Shown: positions 1 through 5,310 of the stretch, one piece after another
Numbering within the stretch: the stretch's first letter is position 1
Layout: each line of letters begins with the position of its first letter
NCBI GenBank assembly: GCA_020025675.1
Contig: JAHHRS010000026.1
Span: 1 to 26,883, forward strand
Direction: 5' to 3'
Source of the DNA: Oscillospiraceae bacterium
GTDB lineage: Bacteria; Bacillota; Clostridia; Oscillospirales; Oscillospiraceae
Length of the DNA: 26,883 nucleotides
The notes under the pieces: model-generated
What the model was told of the DNA's origin: nothing
Database searches by the model: none
The model's input: the letters and a program-made list of their open reading frames with translations, nothing else
Made by a program: the position numbers and the translations under genes

Positions 1-47
1 TATTCGTTACTTGACACCGCCGCCAAAATAATATGGCGACAATCATT

Positions 48-85
48 TGGTGGAGATGGGGGGAGTTGAACCCCAGACCAAAACG
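48..85 (-). other. Prophage attachment site: 3'-end fragment of tmRNA (ssrA)
   Basis: On the minus strand this reads as the end of a tRNA-like domain: a T arm (59-75, loop TTCAACT), a 7-nt acceptor strand CATCTCC (52-58), discriminator A and an encoded CCA (48-50). The T loop and the U at acceptor position 70, which would make the G3-U70 pair of alanine acceptors, fit tmRNA better than an ordinary tRNA. No 5' half follows; the integrase gene begins 18 bp away. This is what is expected at the distal end of a prophage inserted in the 3' end of ssrA. Bases 1-47 would then be host DNA; they hold a 7-bp hairpin (19-25 with 34-40, one wobble) without a T tract. The matching repeat must lie outside the window. 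Confidence 0.6.
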
Positions 86-102
86 GCAAAAGCACTGATA
101 AA

Positions 103-1251
103 TCAAGCTTTCTTAAACTCATTAGTATTTTCGTTAGCAATTTGCGCTTTTCCCTCGAAGAAATTGATAATCTTTCCGGCATTATTATCAATGTCTGACT
201 GCGGAATATGGGTGTACACATCCCGTAGTACATCGGGTGTAGACCAGCCGCCGAATTGCATTGCTATCAACTCCGGTACGCGGAGATGATGACAGAGGCT
301 TGCGAAAGAGTGCCTCAGTCCATGTACACCTACTTGCGGCAAGCCGGAAGATTTACAAATACGGTTAATACTTTTATATAGCACTGACGGGCTCATAGAA
401 ACTACAAAGCCGGTCTTATCTTTAACGCCTTCAAGTTCGCTGAGAAGCTCAGGCAGCATGATAGGTACGGTGCGGCGTGAAGTGAGGTTCTTGTTAGTGT
501 CCTTATGAACCAGATTATAATTTGAGTCATAGACCATAGCACCGGAAATAAGCATAGTCTTAGCCTTCAGGTCTACATGATCCCAGGTAAGGGCAAGTAG
601 CTCAGATTGTCTAAGACCATTAAGAGCAAGCAGGGCGGGAAGCTTGCAGTCCTTACCATCAAGAGCTTTAACAAAGTACGGAATTTGATCCGGACTAAGG
701 TATGGATGCTCATTTGGAACCACCTGTGGCAGGGTAACAGACAAAGGTTCAACGTGAGCGGCCTTAGTTGATGAGCTAATCATAGACCATGCATTTTTTA
801 AAGTTTTTGCGGAGCAGACAGAGGCCTCATCGTTTACTGCCTGCTGCCAGTTGATAGTATGGATATCCTTATCCATGTATGCCTGAAATCTATTCTTACG
901 CATTTTTTCGTAGCCGAGAATAGTGGAAGGTGAAAGAACGTTCCGTTTACTGTCGATATAATCATCAATAGCTTTTCCCAGACTGAGAGCGGGAGCCCGT
1001 TTCTCTGCTTTGATAAGACCAAGCTTCACGGCCTTGGCCTTGGTATAGTATTCTGATTCGGTAGCGGCCGAGACGGATACACGCTCACCGTTAACAGTGA
1101 GCTGGGCAAACCATGATCCGGAGGGGAGCTGCCGTGGCTTTGGTACCTTTACCTCAGCTTTTTTCTTTTTGGACTTTATAACCTTTTCCCCGCAGAACAT
1201 GCAGTAGATAGATTCATCCGGAATCTGCCGTTTACAGTATTTACATTTCAT
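103..1251 (-). CDS. int: Tyrosine-type phage integrase with N-terminal zinc ribbon
   Basis: Site-specific recombinase of 382 residues that would insert and excise the phage at the adjacent attachment site. Residues 3-20 form a zinc ribbon (C3, C6, C17, C20). A lysine-rich linker and an arm-binding-like segment (about 40-85), a SAM-like core-binding domain (about 90-165) and a catalytic domain (about 185-360) follow. Visible catalytic residues are R214 in the GLRQSEL motif, a basic beta-strand region at K254-R260, H310 and R313 in HGLRHS, W336 in place of the usual second histidine, and nucleophile Y346. The start has an AGAGG site upstream and immediately follows the stop of the 75-residue gene, so translation is probably coupled. 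Its first 139 bases occur again, identically, at 2193-2331. Confidence 0.95.
   Translation of the reverse strand: MKCKYCKRQIPDESIYCMFCGEKVIKSKKKKAEVKVPKPRQLPSGSWFAQLTVNGERVSVSAATESEYYTKAKAVKLGLIKAEKRAPALSLGKAIDDYIDSKRNVLSPSTILGYEKMRKNRFQAYMDKDIHTINWQQAVNDEASVCSAKTLKNAWSMISSSTKAAHVEPLSVTLPQVVPNEHPYLSPDQIPYFVKALDGKDCKLPALLALNGLRQSELLALTWDHVDLKAKTMLISGAMVYDSNYNLVHKDTNKNLTSRRTVPIMLPELLSELEGVKDKTGFVVSMSPSVLYKSINRICKSSGLPQVGVHGLRHSFASLCHHLRVPELIAMQFGGWSTPDVLRDVYTHIPQSDIDNNAGKIINFFEGKAQIANENTNEFKKA
1113..1251 (-). repeat. Direct repeat copy 1 (inside integrase 5' end)
   Basis: This 139-bp segment is identical, base for base, to 2193-2331, with an offset of exactly 1,080 bp. It covers the integrase start codon through the first base of codon 47. 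Confidence 0.97.
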
Positions 1252-1252
1252 A

Positions 1253-1480
1253 TTAATCCTCTATCCCATAATCAAAGAGCGCAGCTTCATAACCTTCTGA
1301 AAAACCCTCAACATATCCAAATTCATAGCCTTCTTCATAGCCGGCTTCATGCTCAGCTTCTCGTGCCTCGCTTGCAATAGGATTTTTAGACTTGATGTAT
1401 ACTACAAAAAAAGTGATACCACAGAGTAGCACGAAAATCAGGACATCTATAAAAAATTGGCGTAAATTAGTGTTTCTCAT
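1253..1480 (-). CDS. Small membrane protein with Gly-Tyr repeat tail
   Basis: Unrecognised 75-residue protein. One hydrophobic segment (about residues 9-28) is followed by an acidic tail containing a repeated Gly-aromatic-x-Glu pattern (GYEEGYEFGYVEGFSEGYEA) at about residues 47-66. Topology prediction by eye is a single transmembrane helix with a short N-terminus. It overlaps the upstream 94-residue membrane gene by 14 bp and ends one base before the integrase start codon, so the three genes form one transcription unit. Its own ribosome binding site is weak, which suggests translational coupling. Membrane morons with such tails can act in superinfection exclusion, but nothing in the sequence proves that here. 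Confidence 0.75.
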   Translation of the reverse strand: MRNTNLRQFFIDVLIFVLLCGITFFVVYIKSKNPIASEAREAEHEAGYEEGYEFGYVEGFSEGYEAALFDYGIED

Positions 1481-1751
1481 TTTTCTTATAAGAAATCAAA
1501 ACGAATAGAAATACTAAGGCTACAATAACAGATAAAACAGCTTTAGTAATTACGTTGGATAATAAAACCGGCATAGCATTAAGGGATCTAAAAGCACCGA
1601 ACAAAGCAAAGCTCTGTAATGCAAGACCTAAAATGTAATACTCCCAGTAGCTTTTACCTTTTTTTAGTCTTATGAGCGCAATGACACAGAAAAGCAATTC
1701 TACAAGGCAGTAAGTTACAGCCGATACCAGATCGAAGAGAAGAGCTTCCAT
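1467..1751 (-). CDS. Small multi-pass membrane protein
   Basis: Unrecognised 94-residue protein with three hydrophobic stretches (about residues 7-27, 38-54 and 66-87) and a lysine-rich C-terminus (YKKNEKH), consistent with a three-helix inner-membrane protein with a cytoplasmic tail. A good ribosome binding site (GAAAGGGG, seven bases before the ATG) supports this start. It sits between an XRE regulator and a second membrane protein within the block bounded by the duplicated integrase 5' end, so it is likely part of an acquired cassette expressed in the lysogen. Function unknown; superinfection exclusion is one possibility. Confidence 0.75.
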   Translation of the reverse strand: MEALLFDLVSAVTYCLVELLFCVIALIRLKKGKSYWEYYILGLALQSFALFGAFRSLNAMPVLLSNVITKAVLSVIVALVFLFVLISYKKNEKH

Positions 1752-1767
1752 ATTAAAACCCCTTTCT

Positions 1768-1789
1768 ATCCCGCCTTTTTTGGCGGGAT
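1768..1789. terminator. Hairpin between XRE gene and membrane-protein genes
   Basis: An 8-bp perfect stem (ATCCCGCC with GGCGGGAT) closes a six-T loop. The T-rich tail (1790-1800) lies on the plus-strand side, so as an intrinsic terminator it works best for plus-strand transcripts entering from the right of the integrase. On the minus strand it falls 9 bp after the XRE stop and lacks a U tract, so it could attenuate rather than stop transcription towards the membrane genes and int. Confidence 0.45.
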
Positions 1790-1798
1790 TATTTTATT

Positions 1799-2176
1799 TT
1801 ATGCGTCCTGTACCAATTCAGACTGAGTATGCTTTTTATATATACCGGCCCGGTTCAAATCATCAATGTATGCAAGGACTTTATCTTGCCCCTCTTCGTT
1901 GAGACTGCGGAAACCGGACAGCAGAGAACTCTCAGAAGTAGACAACGGAGTAGTTTCTCTGCGAGTTTCTCCATATATAAGATAATCTGTGGTAACATCA
2001 AGAGCTTGAGCTATCTTGATGATATTAGAAATCTGAGGGTCTTTAGTTTCGCTACCCAAAATCTTTGCAAGAGTCCCTTTGGGAATACCGGACATCACTG
2101 CGAGGTCCTCATTAGAGAGTTTTAGAGACTTCTTTATAGTCTTAATTCTTCCTATCATTTCATTGAGATTATACAT
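1799..2176 (-). CDS. XRE-family transcriptional regulator
   Basis: A 125-residue regulator with an N-terminal XRE helix-turn-helix (about residues 7-67; the recognition-helix region contains SGIPKGTLAKIL) and a short C-terminal segment containing LNEEGQDKVLAYIDDL, typical of small Bacillota prophage repressors. It lacks a peptidase domain, so it should not be cleaved by RecA like the 208-residue repressor further right. The ribosome binding site AAAGGGCGG begins directly after the stop of the 46-residue zinc-ribbon gene, so both are probably co-expressed. Having two repressor-like genes in one left arm suggests this one controls the cassette genes or the integrase. Confidence 0.9.
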   Translation of the reverse strand: MYNLNEMIGRIKTIKKSLKLSNEDLAVMSGIPKGTLAKILGSETKDPQISNIIKIAQALDVTTDYLIYGETRRETTPLSTSESSLLSGFRSLNEEGQDKVLAYIDDLNRAGIYKKHTQSELVQDA

Positions 2177-2190
2177 TTCAACCGCCCTTT

Positions 2191-2331
2191 CTATGATCCG
2201 GAGGGGAGCTGCCGTGGCTTTGGTACCTTTACCTCAGCTTTTTTCTTTTTGGACTTTATAACCTTTTCCCCGCAGAACATGCAGTAGATAGATTCATCCG
2301 GAATCTGCCGTTTACAGTATTTACATTTCAT
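2191..2331 (-). CDS. Stand-alone 46-residue zinc ribbon, copy of integrase N-terminus
   Basis: This short gene encodes exactly the first 46 residues of the integrase, including all four zinc ligands (C3, C6, C17, C20) and the basic linker. It then ends because the TGG tryptophan codon of the integrase is TAG here. It has its own ribosome binding site (AAAGGAAG upstream of the ATG) and ends 14 bp before the XRE start. Over 139 bp the DNA is identical to the integrase copy, so the duplication is very recent, under strong constraint, or an assembly artefact. It might act as a free DNA- or protein-binding competitor of the integrase, or be an inert scar. Whether it is translated is unknown. Confidence 0.55.
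   Translation of the reverse strand: MKCKYCKRQIPDESIYCMFCGEKVIKSKKKKAEVKVPKPRQLPSGS
2193..2331 (-). repeat. Direct repeat copy 2 (upstream of XRE gene)
   Basis: Identical to 1113-1251. Similarity stops abruptly at both ends: at the ATG on one side and inside the tryptophan/stop codon on the other. Recombination between the copies would remove 1,080 bp and leave one intact integrase reading frame. Confidence 0.97.
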
Positions 2332-2352
2332 TCAGCATCTTCCTTTCTAAGA

Positions 2353-2378
2353 AAGCCCGTTCCTCATGGAGCGGGCTT
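2353..2378 (-). terminator. Intrinsic terminator after HIRAN gene
   Basis: An 11-bp stem (one wobble) closes a TCAT loop and lies 5 bp past the HIRAN gene stop. The minus-strand 3' side runs into TTTCTTAG and the plus-strand side into TTATTTTTAA, so it may be bidirectional. It separates the repressor/HIRAN transcript from the downstream zinc-ribbon/XRE/membrane/integrase genes. Confidence 0.75.
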
Positions 2379-2382
2379 ATTT

Positions 2383-2922
2383 TTAATCCTCTTCAGCCGG
2401 AACTGACTGCTTTTTATCGTTGCCTCGATAAAAAGCAATATTTACAGCTACACTTTCGGGACTATCGTATTCCAGAAAGCGAACAATAAAAGGATGGCTG
2501 TATGTGAACCAATCATTAAACATATCCTGCAATCTACCCTTATTTATGTAACCAATGGTTTGCCCATTATAAGAAAACTTAACAGCTCTGTTATCGTAGG
2601 GATTTTCCGGTTCTGGCATAACGTCTAATTCAGCGCCAGCTTTAATGCGGGGACGATTCTTTTCGTATCTTGGAGGCGTATAAAGTTTTACATTTTCATA
2701 ATGATACGCAAGGGCTTCATCTTGAAGTGTTTCCGGCCATTGTGCGAGTTGAACAGTCTGCGCAGAACTTATTGGCACAGTCTTTTTGTTTTTCCTATAC
2801 CATAGGAAAATGAGAAGCGCAGCGAGACCGAAACAGACAAATGCGCTGTCAAAGTCAGCGTTTAAAAGGACAATAACTCCGCAAACTGCAAAAACGATTC
2901 CCCAAATTTTCATTTTTTTCAC
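2383..2922 (-). CDS. Membrane-anchored HIRAN-domain protein
   Basis: A 179-residue protein. Two closely spaced hydrophobic segments (about residues 6-21 and 26-42) end in a basic WYRKNKK stop-transfer patch. A C-terminal HIRAN-like domain (about residues 75-168) has the family hallmarks EPENPYDNRAV and GQTIGYINKG. HIRAN domains bind DNA ends or stalled-fork structures and are usually fused to helicases or nucleases; a membrane-tethered version without an enzyme is less common. The ribosome binding site AAAGGGTG supports the start. The gene follows the CI repressor after 36 bp, so it is likely expressed in the lysogen, which suggests a role in the prophage state such as exclusion of incoming DNA (inference). 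Confidence 0.8.
   Translation of the reverse strand: MKKMKIWGIVFAVCGVIVLLNADFDSAFVCFGLAALLIFLWYRKNKKTVPISSAQTVQLAQWPETLQDEALAYHYENVKLYTPPRYEKNRPRIKAGAELDVMPEPENPYDNRAVKFSYNGQTIGYINKGRLQDMFNDWFTYSHPFIVRFLEYDSPESVAVNIAFYRGNDKKQSVPAEED
2408..2437. other. Perfect 12-bp inverted repeat inside the HIRAN gene 3' end
   Basis: Arms 2408-2419 and 2426-2437 are exactly complementary around a six-base loop (TTGCCT on the plus strand). The element is inside coding sequence for the last residues of the HIRAN protein, 30 bp before the terminator hairpin. It may be an operator, an mRNA processing site or chance. Confidence 0.6.
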
Positions 2923-2958
2923 CCTTTTATAATATTTTTTGTCTACAATGACAGGCTT

Positions 2959-3585
2959 TTATATTACTAAACTTGTAAATGATACAGCTTTTCCGAGAAT
3001 TCGGACGGAATTCATATCTTCATCCCAAAAGGATAAGGGCTTATAATTCGGATTTTCAGGCGATAAAACGATATGATCAGAATAAAAGTGAACACGTTTT
3101 AGGGTAGCCTCATCGTCGATAAGAACGGCGGCAATCTCACCGTCGTCAACAGTGGGCTGCTGTCTTATATAAACTATATCTCCGTCATAGATACGAGCGT
3201 TAATCATACTGTCACCTTTACAACGCAGGGCAAAATCAGCGTGAACGTGAGATGGAACGTCTACCTGACACTCAATGTTTTCCGTGGCAAGAATTGGCTC
3301 TCCGCATGCTATTGTTCCAACGAGCGGGACTTTATTCATTTTTGGCATGGGAATAATATTTTCATATGCCATTATCTCAGCTTTCCCTACTAACCATTCT
3401 GGGCTGACATGTATAGCACGTGCAATAGCTTCAAGCACTGGAAGTTTTATTTTGTCAATAGAGCCAGTTTCGTATCGCTGAATTGTGGAAATTGCTACAC
3501 CGATTTCTCCGGCAATATCACCTTGAGTCATATTTAACTCAAGCCGACGCGCTTTAATGCGTTTTCCAATATCTACATTGCTCAT
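2959..3585 (-). CDS. CI-type repressor: XRE HTH plus LexA/S24 autopeptidase
   Basis: A 208-residue lysogeny repressor. Residues 7-62 form an XRE helix-turn-helix (the recognition region contains VAISTIQRYE). Residues 86-205 form a LexA-like S24 domain with a cleavage site at IACGEP (probable cut C94-G95), catalytic S126 in GDSM and K163 in ATLKRV. By family knowledge, RecA filaments would stimulate self-cleavage after DNA damage and so induce the phage. A near-ideal GGAGG ribosome binding site precedes the ATG. Its promoter overlaps one operator and faces the early promoter, giving a lambda-like switch. Confidence 0.95.
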   Translation of the reverse strand: MSNVDIGKRIKARRLELNMTQGDIAGEIGVAISTIQRYETGSIDKIKLPVLEAIARAIHVSPEWLVGKAEIMAYENIIPMPKMNKVPLVGTIACGEPILATENIECQVDVPSHVHADFALRCKGDSMINARIYDGDIVYIRQQPTVDDGEIAAVLIDDEATLKRVHFYSDHIVLSPENPNYKPLSFWDEDMNSVRILGKAVSFTSLVI

Positions 3586-3612
3586 TATAGTTACCTCCGT
3601 AAGTACACTTAA

Positions 3613-3641
3613 ACTATAACATTAAAATTTGCAGAGTGCAA
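3613..3641 (-). promoter_or_regulatory. Repressor maintenance promoter (PRM-like)
   Basis: On the minus strand, -35 TTGCAC (3636-3641) and -10 TATAGT (3613-3618) are separated by exactly 17 bp and drive the CI gene that starts at 3585. The -35 box lies inside operator 1, so repressor binding there should reduce its own synthesis. Confidence 0.75.
3629..3641. promoter_or_regulatory. Operator 1 (TTGCA-GAG-TGCAA)
   Basis: Perfect 5+3+5 palindrome covering the -35 box of the repressor promoter. It is one of five sites sharing the half-site TTGCR or a close variant. Confidence 0.75.
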
Positions 3642-3649
3642 CATGTTTT

Positions 3650-3662
3650 TAGCGCTCTGCAA
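3650..3662. promoter_or_regulatory. Operator 2 (TAGCG-CTC-TGCAA)
   Basis: Same 5+3+5 layout with one altered half-site (TAGCG). It lies two helical turns (21 bp centre to centre) from operator 1, which would allow cooperative binding on one face of the DNA. Confidence 0.7.
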
Positions 3663-3680
3663 ATAAAATTTAAATTAACA

Positions 3681-3709
3681 TTGACAAAGCTTTTGCGTAG
3701 CGCTATAAT
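3681..3709 (+). promoter_or_regulatory. Early lytic promoter (PR-like), consensus sigma-A
   Basis: TTGACA (3681-3686) and TATAAT (3704-3709) match consensus exactly with a 17-bp spacer. Transcription should begin near 3716 and read the cro-like gene and the early operon. Operator 3 fills the spacer and operator 4 covers the start point, so repressor would block it directly. Confidence 0.93.
3693..3705. promoter_or_regulatory. Operator 3 (TTGCG-TAG-CGCTA)
   Basis: A 5+3+5 site inside the spacer of the early promoter that touches its -10 box. Its centre is 16 bp from that of operator 4. Confidence 0.75.
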
Positions 3710-3721
3710 TGCACTATGCAA
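3709..3721. promoter_or_regulatory. Operator 4 (TTGCA-CTA-TGCAA)
   Basis: Perfect 5+3+5 palindrome overlapping the last base of the early -10 box and the predicted transcription start. Confidence 0.78.
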
Positions 3722-3741
3722 AAGAAAGGCGAGGTGATACA

Positions 3742-3948
3742 ATGCCTAATACAGATGCAATTAAAGCAAGAATGAAAGAATTGGGACTTACACAAGCTGA
3801 GCTTGCTAGTGCTGTCAATATTGCGACACCAACAATGTGCCAGAAAATCAATAATATTCGGCCTTTTACCCTTGAAGAAGCAGAAAAAGTAGCAAAAAGA
3901 CTTGAGGTTTCAGATAATGACTTCGGGCATTATTTTTTTTCGAGATGA
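3742..3948 (+). CDS. Cro-like XRE regulator
   Basis: A 68-residue single-domain helix-turn-helix protein (recognition region around NIATPTMCQKINN), the first gene of the early operon and divergent from the CI repressor: the position and size of a Cro protein. The ATG at 3742 is preferred to an in-frame TTG at 3709. That TTG lies inside operator 4, upstream of the predicted transcription start, whereas the ATG has an AGGCGAGGTG ribosome binding site. It would bind the same operators and shut off repressor synthesis (inference). Operator 5 lies directly after its stop codon. Confidence 0.9.
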   Translation: MPNTDAIKARMKELGLTQAELASAVNIATPTMCQKINNIRPFTLEEAEKVAKRLEVSDNDFGHYFFSR

Positions 3949-3949
3949 T

Positions 3950-3962
3950 TTGCGTAGCGCAA
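3950..3962. promoter_or_regulatory. Operator 5 (TTGCG-TAG-CGCAA)
   Basis: Perfect 5+3+5 palindrome 1 bp after the cro-like stop and just before the ribosome binding site of the next gene. No promoter is evident next to it, so it may act as a roadblock or a DNA-looping site for repressor. Confidence 0.72.
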
Positions 3963-3985
3963 AAATGAAAGATAGGTGAAATTAA

Positions 3986-4282
3986 ATGCCAAGAACAAGA
4001 CTTGATAAGTACTCAATCCCGCAACTTCCGGAAGTAGACCTGCTGAAAGCCTTCATTTGGGAGCGCATCAACATAAAAGGGCACAAGCTCAATTATGAGC
4101 AGCTGGCCTCTAAAACAGGTATCAGCAGCGCAAATATCAGGGTGCTTCTCAATGAAAAGCACACCGAGGACTGGAAAGCAGAACAGAGGCACGCTATCTG
4201 CAAAGCGTTAGATCTGGAAGAAGACAGAATAAATGCCACAGCTTACTATTACAGGCATTTACCCAGCATGTTCAAATTATGA
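3986..4282 (+). CDS. Small helix-turn-helix DNA-binding protein
   Basis: A 98-residue protein with an XRE-like fold across about residues 15-85; the segment LASKTGISSANIRVLLNEK reads as the helix-turn-helix. It is the second early gene, preceded by operator 5 and a weak AGATAGGTG site, and its stop overlaps the next start (ATGA), so translation is coupled. It may be a second early regulator, a CII-like activator or an antirepressor; the sequence does not distinguish these. Confidence 0.75.
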   Translation: MPRTRLDKYSIPQLPEVDLLKAFIWERINIKGHKLNYEQLASKTGISSANIRVLLNEKHTEDWKAEQRHAICKALDLEEDRINATAYYYRHLPSMFKL

Positions 4283-4611
4283 AAAACGCATACGGAGTAA
4301 GGCTTGATCGGAACGGCTACGCACCGAGCATTATGCAGGAAGAGGACGGCCGGTGCTGGCTCTGCGGTATGAGCGGGGATAACCTGAACCGGCATGAAGT
4401 TTTTGGCGGCGCTCTGAGAGAAAAAAGCAAGCGCCTGGGGCTGTGGGTGCTTCTGCACCACGAGCCCTGCCATGTGTATGGTAAAGAGGCGATACACCAG
4501 AACCCAGAGAATAACAGACGGCTGAAAGCAGAGGCTCAGAAAGCTGCAATGGAGTGTTACCACTGGACTACGGAAGACTTCATCCGCGAGTTCGGGAAAA
4601 ATTATCTGTGA
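4279..4611 (+). CDS. HNH-like zinc-binding protein of phage early regions
   Basis: A 110-residue protein with a treble-clef-like arrangement: C26-x2-C29, NRHEVFGG at about 37-44, a second zinc pair around C64-H65 and H73. The order CxxC, RHEVFGG with later R and S, then HxxCH resembles HNH/McrA-type metal nucleases, but the usual DH catalytic pair is replaced by RHE, so nuclease activity is uncertain. It starts at an ATGA overlap with the preceding gene. It may process DNA or simply bind it; the fold assignment is fairly strong, the activity is inference. Confidence 0.6.
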   Translation: MKNAYGVRLDRNGYAPSIMQEEDGRCWLCGMSGDNLNRHEVFGGALREKSKRLGLWVLLHHEPCHVYGKEAIHQNPENNRRLKAEAQKAAMECYHWTTEDFIREFGKNYL

Positions 4612-4631
4612 AATGGAGGTGGCAGGGAGCA

Positions 4632-4823
4632 ATGGGCAAATGCAGGCATTCCCGAAGCTGTCGGTACTACTGCCGGCACACGGAAAGCTGCGACTATCTG
4701 GTAATGACAGGCAAGCGGCGGCCTGAACCTGCGGATCAGTGCAGGGGATACCGGAAGTCAACGCAGCGACGTACTGCGGGGATAGTGCTGGAGGGGTCAA
4801 AGATTTTCGACAGCAAAAAATAA
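4632..4823 (+). CDS. Small cysteine-rich early phage protein
   Basis: A 63-residue protein with five cysteines (C4, C10, C14, C20, C38) around the motif TCDY-like SCDYLVMTGKRRP, a pattern that recurs in small Bacillota phage and conjugative-element proteins. The ATG at 4632 was chosen because AGGGAG lies just upstream and the cysteine motif begins there; a longer frame extending back to 4554 would overlap the previous gene heavily. Probably zinc-binding. Function unknown. Confidence 0.65.
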   Translation: MGKCRHSRSCRYYCRHTESCDYLVMTGKRRPEPADQCRGYRKSTQRRTAGIVLEGSKIFDSKK

Positions 4824-4853
4824 GCCGCCACGGTCTGCTACACCGTGACGGCT
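4823..4853 (+). terminator. Hairpin after first early gene block
   Basis: Arms AGCCGCCACGGT and ACCGTGACGGCT (one mismatch) close a 7-nt loop. It overlaps the stop of the cysteine-rich gene. There is no T tract behind it, so it may be a pause, processing or antitermination site rather than a full terminator. Confidence 0.5.
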
Positions 4854-4874
4854 AAGGAAATAGTTAGAAAAAAT

Positions 4875-4900
4875 CCTATGAGCTTATTTTAACTCATAGG
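4875..4900 (+). other. Second hairpin, CCTATGAG...CTCATAGG
   Basis: Perfect 8-bp arms (4875-4882 and 4893-4900) around a 10-nt AT-rich loop, 21 bp after the previous hairpin and 23 bp before the next start codon. The pair forms a conspicuous structured leader in the middle of an otherwise overlapping operon. Confidence 0.6.
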
Positions 4901-4923
4901 GCCGGAGAAAGCAAGGGAGAAAT

Positions 4924-5310
4924 ATGATACTTAAAAACAAAAAGAAAAAATGGGAAAAGCTGTGGGATGACAGCCTTGATCTTTATTCCGCCGCCTTCAC
5001 CGCCACAGCTGACGGCTGGGCAGAGGCAATGGGCAGAATTAGGGAACTGGAGCAGGAAAATGTTTCACTGCGGGAAAAGCTTGCCCAAGAGCAGAAAAAG
5101 CACAAAGCAGATGTACAGCTGCTGACAGATGCCTGTGAAGGCTCTACGGCTAAAAGGCAGGAGCTTGTGAAAAACATGAAGCAGCTGGAGGCGGAGAACG
5201 TCCGCCTGTCTGCGGAAAACAAAAGGGTCAACACAGCGCTTGACATTATTTCCGCACGCAGCAACCGGGAAGTAATAGAAGCGTGCTTTGAAGAAATGGA
5301 GAGGGCATGA
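4924..5310 (+). CDS. Coiled-coil early protein
   Basis: A 128-residue, highly charged, largely helical protein. A long coiled coil is visible from about residue 38 to 110, with heptad-like leucines in RELEQENVSLREKLAQE and MKQLEAENVRLSAENK. The N-terminus is very basic (KNKKKKWEKLW). The ribosome binding site GGGAG supports the start, and the stop overlaps the next start. No enzyme motif is seen; a scaffold, adaptor or DNA-binding partner role is possible. Function unknown. Confidence 0.75.
   Translation: MILKNKKKKWEKLWDDSLDLYSAAFTATADGWAEAMGRIRELEQENVSLREKLAQEQKKHKADVQLLTDACEGSTAKRQELVKNMKQLEAENVRLSAENKRVNTALDIISARSNREVIEACFEEMERA

Noticed and set aside
3709..3741. Extended start (TTG) of the cro-like gene
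   Set aside because: The codon lies inside operator 4 and before the predicted transcription start; the ATG at 3742 has a ribosome binding site.
4249..4800. 183-residue minus-strand frame
   Set aside because: It runs against the direction of the operon and covers two well-supported overlapping plus-strand genes with zinc motifs.
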